A stretch of 64,000 nucleotides of DNA, from NCBI RefSeq assembly GCF_014192015.1, contig NZ_JACHXJ010000006.1, forward strand, positions 310,001 through 374,000. The letters are read 5' to 3'. Each line of letters begins with the position of its first letter. Positions within the stretch are counted from its first letter, which is position 1. This DNA comes from Paenibacillus rhizosphaerae. GTDB taxonomy: Bacteria > Bacillota > Bacilli > Paenibacillales > Paenibacillaceae. Below, one piece after another: positions 49,177 through 58,352 of the stretch. The notes under the pieces were generated by a model, which ran no database searches, was not told where the DNA came from, and saw nothing but the letters and a program-made list of their open reading frames with translations. Position numbers and translations under genes: made by a program.

Positions 49177-51786
49177 TTACTTTTGGGGATTCGTCCCGGC
49201 GGATGTCGTTCCGGCGGAAGCCGCCCCGTCCTGCTTCAGGCTGATCATGTTCACGAACATGCGAATCGAGCCTGGAACAAGGCTTGGCATTTCACGGTAC
49301 CAGACAATGGAGCTGTACGTGTAATTCCCTTTACCGTAAGGGGCTGTGAGGAACGTACCTGTAAACTCTTTCTCACCGGGATCGCCGTTCGAGATCAGCT
49401 CCGTGTACTCCTTGCCCCATTCGGACGGATTGTAAGCCGAACGGTCCTGTATCCAGTTCTCCCAATCGGCCGATGTAATCTTATTCGGCGTGTTAAAGAT
49501 CGGATGATCCGGCGCAAGCATCGTCACCTTGGAATCTTCGTCCGTGACGCGCCATTCGATCAGCGGCTCGCCGATCTTGATCGGATACGGAGCGAGGTCC
49601 GGCGACCATTTGTCTTCCGGTTTGTGATACTGGACCACCAGGTTGCCGCCATTTTTGGCGTAATCGAGCAGACGCTGATTGCTAGGAATCAGCTCCGGCC
49701 GGAAGGCATAAGCCCGAATGCCGAGCACGATCGTATCGTACTGCGACAGATCGCCGAACTGGATCGTTTTGGCATCCAGGTTCGTTACATTCATGCCTAC
49801 TTGGCGCAGCACCTGATCAATGTTGTCAAACCCGCTGGACACATAGCCGACCTTCAGTCCCTCCGGCACCTTCAAATCGAACGCTTGAATGGCCAGGTTG
49901 GCCGGCTTGACGTAATAGGTTTTGCCGATATGCGGATACTGGATGACCTGTACCGTTCTGCTGCTGTCTAGCGTTCCGTCGCTCGATACAGCCGACAAGC
50001 TGTAGCTTCCCGCCTTCACGCCCTCCGGCGCCTTGACGGTAAATTCAGCCGTCTTGGTTTCGTATTTCGCCGCAAAGCTCAATTCCTGCACTGCAGGCTC
50101 CACCGTCCATCCCTCCGGCGTTTTGAGCGAAACTTTCGTCTTCTCCGCGCCTGGCGCATAATTCGTCGCGGTCACCTTGACCGGTACGGCGTCTCCCGGT
50201 TTCAGCGTATTCAGAACCGCCGCTTCCGGACTTAGGGACAGCGCAACCGGCGGCAGCACGGCTACCGCATTATCCGGAACCGCATGCAGCGCTGCCGCCG
50301 TTCCGAACGCCTCATACCCGATATCCGCGGAAATCAGCGGAAGCGCGTAGGGATTGAAATCCTCCACCTGTTTCGGCACGGTGACCTCAAATTCTGTTTT
50401 GACCGTCTTGTTTTTGTCCAGCTTGGCGAAGGTCGCCGCTCCTGACGCTTTTGCATTCCAGCCTTCGGGAACATTCAGCTTCAGGCTGACCTTGCCGACA
50501 TTCACGTCTCCGCCGTTAAAGGCCGTTACCGTCACCTTCGTGGTTTGCCCTGGAGTAAGCTCCCCGGTCTCCGGTTTCACCTTGACGACGACGGAAGTCG
50601 CCTCTTGGCTGGCTTTATTGAGCTGTCTTTCCTTCACGTCCAAGCGATGCAGCAGATCATTTTTCGCCGATGTATCCAAAGATGAGGACTTGACAAGCTC
50701 CACGGCGGTTTGAACATCCGCTTTCATCTCGTGAACTTCGCGGGCCACTTTCGCAAATGCGGGATAAGCCGCAATCACTTCGTTGGCGTCCTTTTGCAGC
50801 GTGTTCAGCTGCTTGGCGACTTTATTGTCCTTTCCTTTGGCGTCGATTTCTTTGGCCAGATCGTCGAACGTAAAGGCGATTCCGCCGAACAGCGACGCTG
50901 CCGGCTTCTCGTCCGCCTTCTTGCCGTCCGCCGATGCCTGCAGTGTGTAATAGGCCGTTCCTTGGCCTTCGTCCACTTGCCGGCCCATGCCCTGGCTCTT
51001 GTGCATATAGCGGGATTCTTCTCCGAGCTGGGCATAGGAAGCGCCGTACAGCTCATTGTATTCGTTGACCGGCAAAGAGACATCGTATGCCTTCTCCGTT
51101 GCTGGTACATAAAGCTTCTTCGGCTGCCAAGGCTGCAGCCCTTCCTTCAGCTGCTCCGGGAACACCTGCGGGTTGCCAGCATCTTTGAAGGCACGTACGG
51201 TCAGCACGTTGATCGCGCGATGATGCCCGTGCGTCGAAGGCTCGTTCAGGAATGCCGGAATCAGCACATCCGGACGTTTCTCCCGGATTTGGCGGATCAG
51301 CCGTTCATAAGCGACGTCCTCGCCCCATTTTTCCAACGTTTCGTCAGGGCTTTTCGAGAATCCGAAATCATAGATCGGATCGTCCAGCTTCTGGCTCAGG
51401 TTCGCCAGCGTCACATTCGTAATCTTCGATGCTTCCTGCAGCTCCCGTGTGCGGATGATTCCGAGGGCGTTACCCAGCTCACTGCCGATTTCGTTCTGCC
51501 CGCCTTCCCCGCGGTTGGCGATGACACTGTATGTATCCACGCCGAGCCCGAGCGAAAGATACGCGAGTGTCGCACTGTGCTCATCATCCGGGTGAGCTCC
51601 CGTATTCATCGCGCTGGCAATGGTGGTGAGGGGCTTGATGGCTTTCCATAAATCGACCACCCCCCTGTCAGCGGATGCCTTTCCTGGACCGGCTTGGAAA
51701 GCCAGCGTTCCAGCCATCACCAGGCTCATCGAAGCCGCCATCCATTGTTTCGCCCTGCGCTTCTTACTCCGTTCACGTTGACTCAA
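49177..51786 (-). CDS. Secreted multidomain PIG-L family deacetylase
   Basis: An 869-residue exported protein starting with TTG after AAGGAGGAGAAG. Signal peptide to about residue 39. Residues about 55-230 are a PIG-L/LmbE N-acetylglucosaminyl deacetylase: zinc motif AHPDDE (64-69), RGEGGQNEIG, and a later HGHHRAIN with the third zinc ligand. A helical region follows, then two NEW3-type immunoglobulin-like domains (TGELTPGQTTKVTVTAFNGG and LKPGDAVPVKVTATNYAPGA), and a C-terminal ThuA/GATase-like alpha/beta domain from about residue 650 (VLGIRAYAFRPELIPSNQR, NGGNLVVQYH). Acts outside the cell, upstream of import by the operon's ABC system. Confidence 0.88.
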   Translation of the reverse strand: MSQRERSKKRRAKQWMAASMSLVMAGTLAFQAGPGKASADRGVVDLWKAIKPLTTIASAMNTGAHPDDEHSATLAYLSLGLGVDTYSVIANRGEGGQNEIGSELGNALGIIRTRELQEASKITNVTLANLSQKLDDPIYDFGFSKSPDETLEKWGEDVAYERLIRQIREKRPDVLIPAFLNEPSTHGHHRAINVLTVRAFKDAGNPQVFPEQLKEGLQPWQPKKLYVPATEKAYDVSLPVNEYNELYGASYAQLGEESRYMHKSQGMGRQVDEGQGTAYYTLQASADGKKADEKPAASLFGGIAFTFDDLAKEIDAKGKDNKVAKQLNTLQKDANEVIAAYPAFAKVAREVHEMKADVQTAVELVKSSSLDTSAKNDLLHRLDVKERQLNKASQEATSVVVKVKPETGELTPGQTTKVTVTAFNGGDVNVGKVSLKLNVPEGWNAKASGAATFAKLDKNKTVKTEFEVTVPKQVEDFNPYALPLISADIGYEAFGTAAALHAVPDNAVAVLPPVALSLSPEAAVLNTLKPGDAVPVKVTATNYAPGAEKTKVSLKTPEGWTVEPAVQELSFAAKYETKTAEFTVKAPEGVKAGSYSLSAVSSDGTLDSSRTVQVIQYPHIGKTYYVKPANLAIQAFDLKVPEGLKVGYVSSGFDNIDQVLRQVGMNVTNLDAKTIQFGDLSQYDTIVLGIRAYAFRPELIPSNQRLLDYAKNGGNLVVQYHKPEDKWSPDLAPYPIKIGEPLIEWRVTDEDSKVTMLAPDHPIFNTPNKITSADWENWIQDRSAYNPSEWGKEYTELISNGDPGEKEFTGTFLTAPYGKGNYTYSSIVWYREMPSLVPGSIRMFVNMISLKQDGAASAGTTSAGTNPQK

Positions 51787-51945
51787 ATTACTTCTCCTCC
51801 TTCAAGCGTGAGTGTTGGCTTGCAGCGGCAAATGCCGCTGTCTGCCTGTATCATTATCGCAATCGGCTCATCCCGCATTGGACAGGTCGCCGCGTAATGA
51901 AAAAAGGTATTCTTGTACCGCTTCAGGTTCAGGACAATCTATCGG

Positions 51946-53688
51946 TCAAATCGCGGAGCCGGCATTACCGCCAGTCAGCCTCCGGGAAACGTAAAGCACG
52001 AGAATAATCATGACGATTTGCAGCACGCCGTACGCGCAGGCGGTTCCAAATTCAAAGGCGTACATCCGCTGGAAAATCTCCACCGAGATCGGCGTCGTCT
52101 TGTTGGTATACAGCAAAATCGAGGCGACGAACTCGCCGATGCCTTCCACAAGCGCCAGCAGCGTGCCCGCCAGGATACCGCTCAGCGCCATCGGAAACAC
52201 GACACGGCGGAAGGTATACCACCAGGACGCTCCCAAATTTCGCGCCGCTTCCTCCACCGAGCGGTCGGTTTGCATCAGCGTGGACGAGGTCGAGCGGAAG
52301 ATCAGCGGCAGATGCCGGACGAAATAAGCCAGCGGCAAAATCCAGAAGCTGCCGATCAGCACCTGTCCGAAGGAGAACGCATTAGGCTCGCTGAACGCCG
52401 TAATGAGATTCACAGCCACGACCGTGCCCGGAAGCGCCCATGGCAGCATGATCAGAATATCGAGCAGTGTCTTCCCTTTAAAGTTCATGCGAACGATGGC
52501 ATAGGCGGCTGCGACGCCGAACAACAGGTTGCCAATCGTCGCTGCGATGCTGATTTTGAAGCTATTGGCGATGGGACGCCATGTTTTACTGTCGGTGAAG
52601 AGATCCTTGAAATGGTCCAGCGTATAAGACGGCGGCAGCACTTGGGTCGTCCACTTCCCGTCTTCGGAAAAAGCGAGCAGCACAATCACCAGGATAGGCA
52701 GCATAAGAACGAGCACCCCGAGAAAGGACAACACCATCGCGGTGTTTCTGCCCGCTTTGCTTTTCACCTCGGTCCGATGAACGCTGACGCCTTTGCTCAT
52801 GTTCTGGTAGTTCCGCGCGCCTTGGTACCAACGCATCAGAATGAGGAACAGAATGGACACGACGGACAGCAGCGTCGATTGCGTCGCAGCCATATCCAAG
52901 TCACCGTTGGTGCGGGACAGATAGATCTGCATCGTCATCGTCCGTTCAATGCCGAAGATCAGCGGCGCGGTGTACGACGCCATCGAGATCATAAAGACGA
53001 GCAGCGAGGCCGCGACGATGGCCGGCGTCAGCATGGGCAGAATCACCCGCCGCCAGATGGTGAACCGGTTCGCCCCCAGATTCGACGCGGCTTCTTCAAG
53101 CGACGGATCAAGCCCCTTGATCGCCGAAGACGCCGTCATATAAAAATAGGTGTACATCGTAAATGTATGGACAACAAGCACGCCCCAAATCCCTTTCAGC
53201 GTAAAAGGCGGCTTGTCCAGATGAAGCAGATGCTGCAGTCCCCGCGGAATAATCCCGCTGGAACCGTACAGAAATTCAAAGGATAACACCCCGATCAGCG
53301 GCGGCAGCGCCATCGGCACGAGGACAAGCACCGCCAAGAGCTTGCGGCCGGGAAACTCGTACCTCTCGAGCAGGAATGCCATGGCCACCCCCACGATGCC
53401 GCAGGTAATCACGCTAAGTACCGAAATGTATACGCTCGTCCACAGGGCCTCCAGATTCGCCGTATGTTCCAGACTGAAGAAACGGGAGTAGTTTTGGAGC
53501 GAAAAACTGCCTTCCATTTGCAGGCTCTGCAGGAACGTCTGGAAGAACGGATAGACGACATACGCCAAAAGAATAAGGAATAACGGCGCAATCAGCACAT
53601 ATACAAAATGCGGCGATCTCGTCAGCGAATTCCAGCGGCTGCTTGGGCGAATAGGCGGCGGTGCCAATTGAGGCTGAGGTTTGTTCAT
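51946..53688 (-). CDS. Fused ABC permease (FbpB/AfuB type)
   Basis: A 580-residue inner-membrane protein with two permease halves of about six helices each, seen from the two EAA loops SLEEAASNLGANRFTIWRR and SVEEAARNLGASWWYTFRR. Such fused permeases form the channel for Fe3+, thiamine, phosphonate or hexose-phosphate importers. It lies between ATPase and deacetylase genes in the ROK-controlled unit. Confidence 0.92.
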   Translation of the reverse strand: MNKPQPQLAPPPIRPSSRWNSLTRSPHFVYVLIAPLFLILLAYVVYPFFQTFLQSLQMEGSFSLQNYSRFFSLEHTANLEALWTSVYISVLSVITCGIVGVAMAFLLERYEFPGRKLLAVLVLVPMALPPLIGVLSFEFLYGSSGIIPRGLQHLLHLDKPPFTLKGIWGVLVVHTFTMYTYFYMTASSAIKGLDPSLEEAASNLGANRFTIWRRVILPMLTPAIVAASLLVFMISMASYTAPLIFGIERTMTMQIYLSRTNGDLDMAATQSTLLSVVSILFLILMRWYQGARNYQNMSKGVSVHRTEVKSKAGRNTAMVLSFLGVLVLMLPILVIVLLAFSEDGKWTTQVLPPSYTLDHFKDLFTDSKTWRPIANSFKISIAATIGNLLFGVAAAYAIVRMNFKGKTLLDILIMLPWALPGTVVAVNLITAFSEPNAFSFGQVLIGSFWILPLAYFVRHLPLIFRSTSSTLMQTDRSVEEAARNLGASWWYTFRRVVFPMALSGILAGTLLALVEGIGEFVASILLYTNKTTPISVEIFQRMYAFEFGTACAYGVLQIVMIILVLYVSRRLTGGNAGSAI

Positions 53689-53704
53689 CGCTTCGGATCA
53701 CCCC

Positions 53705-54790
53705 CTATTCCAAAAAATAAATGCTGTCCGGCGCCACGGTAAACAACACTTCCTCGTCCCGCTCCCTCATCCGGTGCCCCTGTCCGACAAACATCGCCTT
53801 CACGGACAACGGACCGGCCTGAGCAATATAATTCACGCTAATCCCGGTGAATTCCGACAGCAGTACCTTCGCAGCCATCGTATTGTCCTCGCCGCGTTCG
53901 GACGCGGAGGCCTCCCGAACCGCTTCCGGGCGTACCGACAATGTGACCTTCCGCCCCACGGCCAGCTTGCATTCGGGCGAGGCATTGTTGGCGAGGCCGG
54001 TCAGCCGCAAATCCGGTGCAAGCCGAACGTCCACCCTATCGCCTTCCAGCCGCTCCACTGTGCCTTCCCACAGATTGGACTCCCCGATAAACGAAGCGAC
54101 AAAACGGTTGACCGGACGGTTGTAAATTTCATGCGGCGTACCGATCTGCTGCACGACGCCATCCTTCATGACCATGATCCGGTCCGACATCGACATCGCT
54201 TCCGACTGATCATGTGTGACGTAAATCGTGGTAATCCCCAGCTCCAGCTGAAGCCGCTTGATTTCCTGCCTTGTCTCTTCACGCAGCTTAGCATCGAGAT
54301 TGGACAAGGGCTCATCGAGCAGGAGAATATTCGGTTCGATCACCAGTGCACGAGCGAGCGCAACCCGCTGCTGCTGCCCGCCGGACAATTGATCGATGCG
54401 GCGCTGCCCGTAGCCGTCGAGATGCACCAGCTTTTGGGCGCGCGTGACCTTCTCGTTAATTTCAGCCTTGCCCTGTTTCCGGACTTGAAGACCGAAAGCG
54501 ATATTCTCGAATACGGTCATGTGCGGAAATAAGGCGTAGTTTTGAAAGACCATACCCGTGTTGCGCTTATTAGGCGGCATGTGGGTGACATTATGCTCAC
54601 CGAATAGGATTCGTCCGTCGCTGGGGTAATAGAATCCGGCGATCATGCGCAAAGTGGTCGTTTTGCCGCAGCCGCTCGGACCCAGAAAAGTAAAAAACTC
54701 GCCTGGATGGATATGTACGTCAACGTCCTCCACACCTTTGGCCCCGCCGAATGTTTTGCTGACGCGGTCCAGCGTGACTCCGATCATCAT
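53705..54790 (-). CDS. ABC transporter ATPase (PotA/AfuC type)
   Basis: A 361-residue cytoplasmic ATPase. Walker A GPSGCGKT (37-44), signature LSGGQQQR, Walker B NILLLDEP, and a C-terminal TOBE domain after residue 240. GAAGGAGGACGA precedes the ATG. It energises the fused permease encoded 16 bases downstream. Confidence 0.95.
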   Translation of the reverse strand: MMIGVTLDRVSKTFGGAKGVEDVDVHIHPGEFFTFLGPSGCGKTTTLRMIAGFYYPSDGRILFGEHNVTHMPPNKRNTGMVFQNYALFPHMTVFENIAFGLQVRKQGKAEINEKVTRAQKLVHLDGYGQRRIDQLSGGQQQRVALARALVIEPNILLLDEPLSNLDAKLREETRQEIKRLQLELGITTIYVTHDQSEAMSMSDRIMVMKDGVVQQIGTPHEIYNRPVNRFVASFIGESNLWEGTVERLEGDRVDVRLAPDLRLTGLANNASPECKLAVGRKVTLSVRPEAVREASASERGEDNTMAAKVLLSEFTGISVNYIAQAGPLSVKAMFVGQGHRMRERDEEVLFTVAPDSIYFLE

Positions 54791-54871
54791 TCGTCCTCCT
54801 TCAAGTCATTCACGTATCGAATGGATGATGGGGGCAAGTACGTAAACTGTTCCTATGATCGCTCTTGTTTT

Positions 54872-54944
54872 CGGATTTCTTGATTATATTGCACCTTTAA
54901 GGTAGAAATCCGAAAGCCAAATGCGACCGCTCCGCTTCTTCGGA
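54872..54944. repeat. Intergenic repeat element, copy A
   Basis: CGGATTTCT and AGAAATCCG arms enclose an inner ACCTTTAAGGT hairpin, followed by GACCGCTCCGCTTCTTCGGA. A related copy lies at 56346-56452. Confidence 0.6.
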
Positions 54945-55162
54945 ATCATTTTACTCCCTTGCCTGCATCGTATTCTTTGATTTAACTTATATCGCTGCAG
55001 AAGTCTGCTTATCAAGCCGAACGCCGTCAGCATGAAGCACGGTCTGACGACCTTAAGCGTTGATTTTTTAGATTCTCGTTCTCACCAACTCGAATACTGC
55101 AGGCAGGCCCTGGTGGGGTGGTTCCCATCCCGGCCCTTGTTGCCTTGAAAGCTGCAACTCGG
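54945..55162. other. Spacer between ATPase and binding-protein genes
   Basis: No gene or clear terminator seen; contains the repeat copy A at its left side. Confidence 0.35.
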
Positions 55163-56242
55163 TTACTTACCGCCCTTGCCTTTGATATTCTCATCCCAAT
55201 ACTGCATCCATTCCTTCTCTTTATCCGCCAGAACTGTCCAATCCAAGTCCAGCGGCTTGGTATCGAGGTTTTTGTACCAGTCCGGGAACTGGCTTTTATC
55301 GATATCGGTCCGGGTTGGAATCTGGAACAGCTTGTCCGCCTTTTCCTTCAGCTGGCCTTCATCAAAAATAAAATCAAAGAACTTCTTCGCAGCGTCCAAG
55401 TTTTTGGCACCTTTGATAATGCCTACGCCATCCACCAATATCGGTGCACCGCTGGTCGGATAGATGTAATCGAACGGCTGCTTCTGCAGTTCCTTCTGAA
55501 TCAGAATGTCCTGCAGGTTCCACAGCGACAGCTTGCCTTCCTGACGGGCCAGCTTCAAGTACAATTGAGTCGGGTCCTGCGTATACTCTTTCGTGTTGGC
55601 ATCAAGCTTTTTCAGCCATTCGTAGCCTTTTTCCGGATTCGCAGGATCTTGGCGGTAAATCATGGCATCGTAGATCGTTCTCATCGTGCCGGACGCCATG
55701 ACGCCGCGGATCAGAATTTGATCCTTCCATTTCGGATCGAGCAAATCGTCCCAATCCTTCGGCGCATCCTCCTTCTTAACCGCCTCGGAGTTGTACATGA
55801 TGACCTCGGGCAGCAGCATCTCCCCGTACCAGCGGTCCTGCTCGTCTTTGTATTCGGCCGGAATGCTGTCCGCATAGCTCGGTTTGTACGATTCCAGCAG
55901 CCCTTCATTCGCCGCCGTAATAAAAGAGGACTGCGTTCCGCCCCACCAGAAGTCAGCCTGCGGGTTGGCCTTCTCGCCGCGCACCCGCTCCATGATCTGC
56001 TGGGCGCCCATCGTCATCACTTCGACGTCGATATCCGGGTTCAGCTCCTCGAACTTCGGCAGGATCTGCTCGACGACGTTTTTGTCGCGGGCGGTGTAGA
56101 TGACAAGCTTCTGTGATCCTTTATCCCCGCTCGCTTCACCGGAGGCTGCCTGTTCCTTGTCTCCCCCGCCGCAAGCGGTCAGACCGACCGTCATTGTCAG
56201 AGCGATGGACATCATGCCGAGCTTGAACCATTTCTTTGCCAT
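55163..56242 (-). CDS. Substrate-binding lipoprotein (AfuA/FbpA type)
   Basis: A 359-residue lipoprotein with lipobox LTAC and a Gly/Ser linker. The mature part KLVIYTARDKNVVEQILPKF and later QADFWWGGTQSSFI are typical of the ferric-ion/thiamine/hexose-phosphate binding class (AfuA family). ATG 56242 follows AGGGGGATTAACA. First transport gene after the ROK regulator. In this operon, with sugar kinase and deacetylase, a sugar-phosphate or sugar-acid conjugate is more likely than iron. Confidence 0.9.
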   Translation of the reverse strand: MAKKWFKLGMMSIALTMTVGLTACGGGDKEQAASGEASGDKGSQKLVIYTARDKNVVEQILPKFEELNPDIDVEVMTMGAQQIMERVRGEKANPQADFWWGGTQSSFITAANEGLLESYKPSYADSIPAEYKDEQDRWYGEMLLPEVIMYNSEAVKKEDAPKDWDDLLDPKWKDQILIRGVMASGTMRTIYDAMIYRQDPANPEKGYEWLKKLDANTKEYTQDPTQLYLKLARQEGKLSLWNLQDILIQKELQKQPFDYIYPTSGAPILVDGVGIIKGAKNLDAAKKFFDFIFDEGQLKEKADKLFQIPTRTDIDKSQFPDWYKNLDTKPLDLDWTVLADKEKEWMQYWDENIKGKGGK

Positions 56243-56345
56243 TGTTAATCCCCCTAATTTTAGGCTCAACATTGAAATTAGTTCTTAGTATCGTGCAGGG
56301 TGGCCGCTGCGGTTCCGGATCGTTCTTCCGATCGCTGTTGTTCCC

Positions 56346-56452
56346 AAATTTCTTGATCCACCTTTTCAACAAGGTAGAAATTCGATCACAGCTATGCTTC
56401 CGGAGCCAGCTTTCCTTCGGAAAGCTTTTAGCCGACCGCTTCCGCTTCTCCA
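56346..56452. repeat. Intergenic repeat element, copy B
   Basis: TTTCTTGAT, ACCTT-N6-AAGGTAGAAAT and GACCGCTTCCGCTTCTCC occur in the same order as in copy A, with an insertion between the two parts. Confidence 0.55.
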
Positions 56453-56535
56453 GATCGATTCCGGCCCCTCCGCTACTCTGCTTATGATTAAGTACTGATT
56501 AGGATGTTGAGCTAATTTATAATTCATAATGTCAA

Positions 56536-57720
56536 CTACCTGGATGCGAACGAGTGCGCCTCAAGCACGCTGTGCACCGCACCCATGAGGCCCGCGCGCT
56601 CCCGCAGCGCCGCCAAGCGGATTTCCGGCATCACCGGCACCCAATCCAGCAGCAGCTCGCGGATCCGGTTCAGCCCGGCTTCGTTCAAATGAACCATCTC
56701 GCCGCTCAAGACAAGCATCTCGGGATCGAGCACGCTGACCGTATTGGCCATTCCCGAAGCCCAGCCGTGATACACGTCATTCAGCAGTCCTTCCGCCTGC
56801 GAGCTGCCTTCCTCGCTCAGCTGGATTAACTGCCGGAGAATGCTCGTCTCCGGGTCGACCTCAAGCCCGAGCGTTTTCGCTTTTCCGTGTATGCCGTTCA
56901 CCGAGAAATTTTTCTCGAACACGCCGAATTCGCCTTTGCGCCGTCCCGGCGAGTCACCGATCCGCATATACCCGATTTCTCCGGAGGCCTCCTTGCTTCC
57001 GCGGTACAATTGTTTGTCAAGGATAATGCCGGCGCCGATTCCGGTTCCGACGTACATATACACCAGGCTGGATACGCCGGATCCGGCCCCGCCGAAAAAT
57101 TCGCCCTGCGTCATCATGTTGACGTCATTATCCAGCACCACCGGCAGCTGGAGGCGCTCTTCAATTGCCTTGCCTACGGGGAGGTCCATCCAGCCCGTGC
57201 TCGGAGCATGGCTGACGGTGCCGCTTCGGCGCTGCGTAATGCCCGGAAGCCCGACGCCGATGCCGATTACCCGGCCCCGGTCCGTCCCGCTCGCATCCAG
57301 CAGATGCTCCAGCGTTTCTTCGAGCGCCTGAAGCGCGGATTCCCCATCCACCGGCTGTTTCAAACGCGTATGCATTTGGGCCAGCAGTTCGCCCTTCATA
57401 TCGGCTACCGCCATTTCAAGCTCGCTGCCTTCAAACACAGCGCCAACGACCGCATACGCCTGCACATTGTATTCCAACAGGATCGGCCTGCGCCCCCCTC
57501 TGGATTCTCCTGTACCCACCTCACGAATAAGCCCTTCATGAATCATCTCTTCCACCAATGCCGAGACACAAGGACGGCTAAGCTTCGTTTTTACTGCCAG
57601 TTCGGCTCGTGACAAGCGGGGCTCCTGCCGGAGCTGATGCAATATGCCTTCCCGGTTCATCTGCTTCACGAACTTGGCGTTCCCGGTTTTCCCCCTACCG
57701 ATCACGATGTCATCCACCAC
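56536..57720 (-). CDS. ROK-family transcriptional regulator
   Basis: A 394-residue XylR/NagC-type protein. N-terminal winged helix (LSRAELAVKTKLSRPCVSALVEEM), then the ROK sugar-kinase-like domain with GIGVGLPGITQRRSG, LDNDVNMMTQGEFF and GTGIGAGIILDKQLYRGS. The zinc motif normally found after GEIGH is missing: here GEIGYMRIGDSPGRRKGEFG has Tyr for the His ligand and no CxCGxxGC. Start is GTG. It heads the unit that encodes the ABC importer, deacetylase, lyase-like enzyme and kinase, and is its probable repressor. Confidence 0.9.
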   Translation of the reverse strand: MVDDIVIGRGKTGNAKFVKQMNREGILHQLRQEPRLSRAELAVKTKLSRPCVSALVEEMIHEGLIREVGTGESRGGRRPILLEYNVQAYAVVGAVFEGSELEMAVADMKGELLAQMHTRLKQPVDGESALQALEETLEHLLDASGTDRGRVIGIGVGLPGITQRRSGTVSHAPSTGWMDLPVGKAIEERLQLPVVLDNDVNMMTQGEFFGGAGSGVSSLVYMYVGTGIGAGIILDKQLYRGSKEASGEIGYMRIGDSPGRRKGEFGVFEKNFSVNGIHGKAKTLGLEVDPETSILRQLIQLSEEGSSQAEGLLNDVYHGWASGMANTVSVLDPEMLVLSGEMVHLNEAGLNRIRELLLDWVPVMPEIRLAALRERAGLMGAVHSVLEAHSFASR

Positions 57721-57725
57721 CTTAC

Positions 57726-57746
57726 TTTGTTAAAATAACTAACAAA
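57726..57746. promoter_or_regulatory. Palindromic operator of the ROK regulator
   Basis: TTTGTTA and TAACAAA are perfect arms seven bases apart, five bases upstream of the ROK start codon; the pattern resembles XylR-type operators and would permit autorepression. Confidence 0.65.
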
Positions 57747-57960
57747 TCCAAATTTAGGCTCAAGTATATGAATGCGTTTTCAATTCGTCAATGCGGTTTC
57801 CCAAAAATGAGAAATCATTCCTAACCGTCGAAAAAGATCGAAACCCATGCTTCTTTACTCCTCTTTCCAAACGTACAAATTCCCGCCCGCCCCGGAATGA
57901 TACGTTTTTTCCAGCCTCCTCCATCTCTGGAATGCCCTTTTTCTGAGGGTCGAATCAGAG
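57747..57960. other. Spacer upstream of ROK gene
   Basis: No gene seen. TTGAGCCTAAA on the minus strand near 57763 recurs near 56271 before the binding-protein gene. Confidence 0.3.
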
Positions 57961-58119
57961 TCAAACCGTTTCAGTGGGATACGACTTTCTTCCCGTATCC
58001 TTTTTCCCTGTGTTAATAATTGAAGTCCCACTAAATAACGAGAAAAGCCGGGCGAAAATCAGGCATAAATACCTGGGTATCGGCCGGCTCCTCTTCGGGT
58101 AACCTTTACAAATTTTCAT
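57961..58119 (-). CDS. Possible small basic peptide
   Basis: ATG 58119 has AGAAGGGATTCATC upstream; the 52-residue reading is basic with one hydrophobic patch (YLCLIFARLFSLFSG). No family recognised and no terminator follows. Confidence 0.25.
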   Translation of the reverse strand: MKICKGYPKRSRPIPRYLCLIFARLFSLFSGTSIINTGKKDTGRKSYPTETV

Positions 58120-58161
58120 GATGAATCCCTTCTGATGGAATATCACCTTTCAAATAGCCAC

Positions 58162-58197
58162 AAAAAAAGGCTCCAGCGTTTTGAGCCGGAAGCCTTC
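58162..58197 (-). terminator. Terminator downstream of the epoxide hydrolase
   Basis: AAGGCTTCC and GGAGCCTT pair around a 13-base loop, then seven T on the minus strand. It lies 155 bases beyond the stop codon. Confidence 0.75.
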
Positions 58198-58352
58198 TTC
58201 ATGTCATCAATCGTTCATAGGGTTAAAACCTCATTTACCGTTCAGACTACGTCCATTACACTCTGCACCGACGTTGTCTGCTCAGCTTTGAATCGTACTT
58301 CCCCACTATGTGGCCAGCATCCATCCCGTTGATTCGGGCATGATGATTAATC

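Noticed and set aside
55163..56242. Iron-uptake role for the AfuA/FbpA-type binding protein
   Set aside because: Not excluded, but every downstream gene concerns sugars or conjugates and the regulator is ROK rather than Fur; no Fur box was seen.
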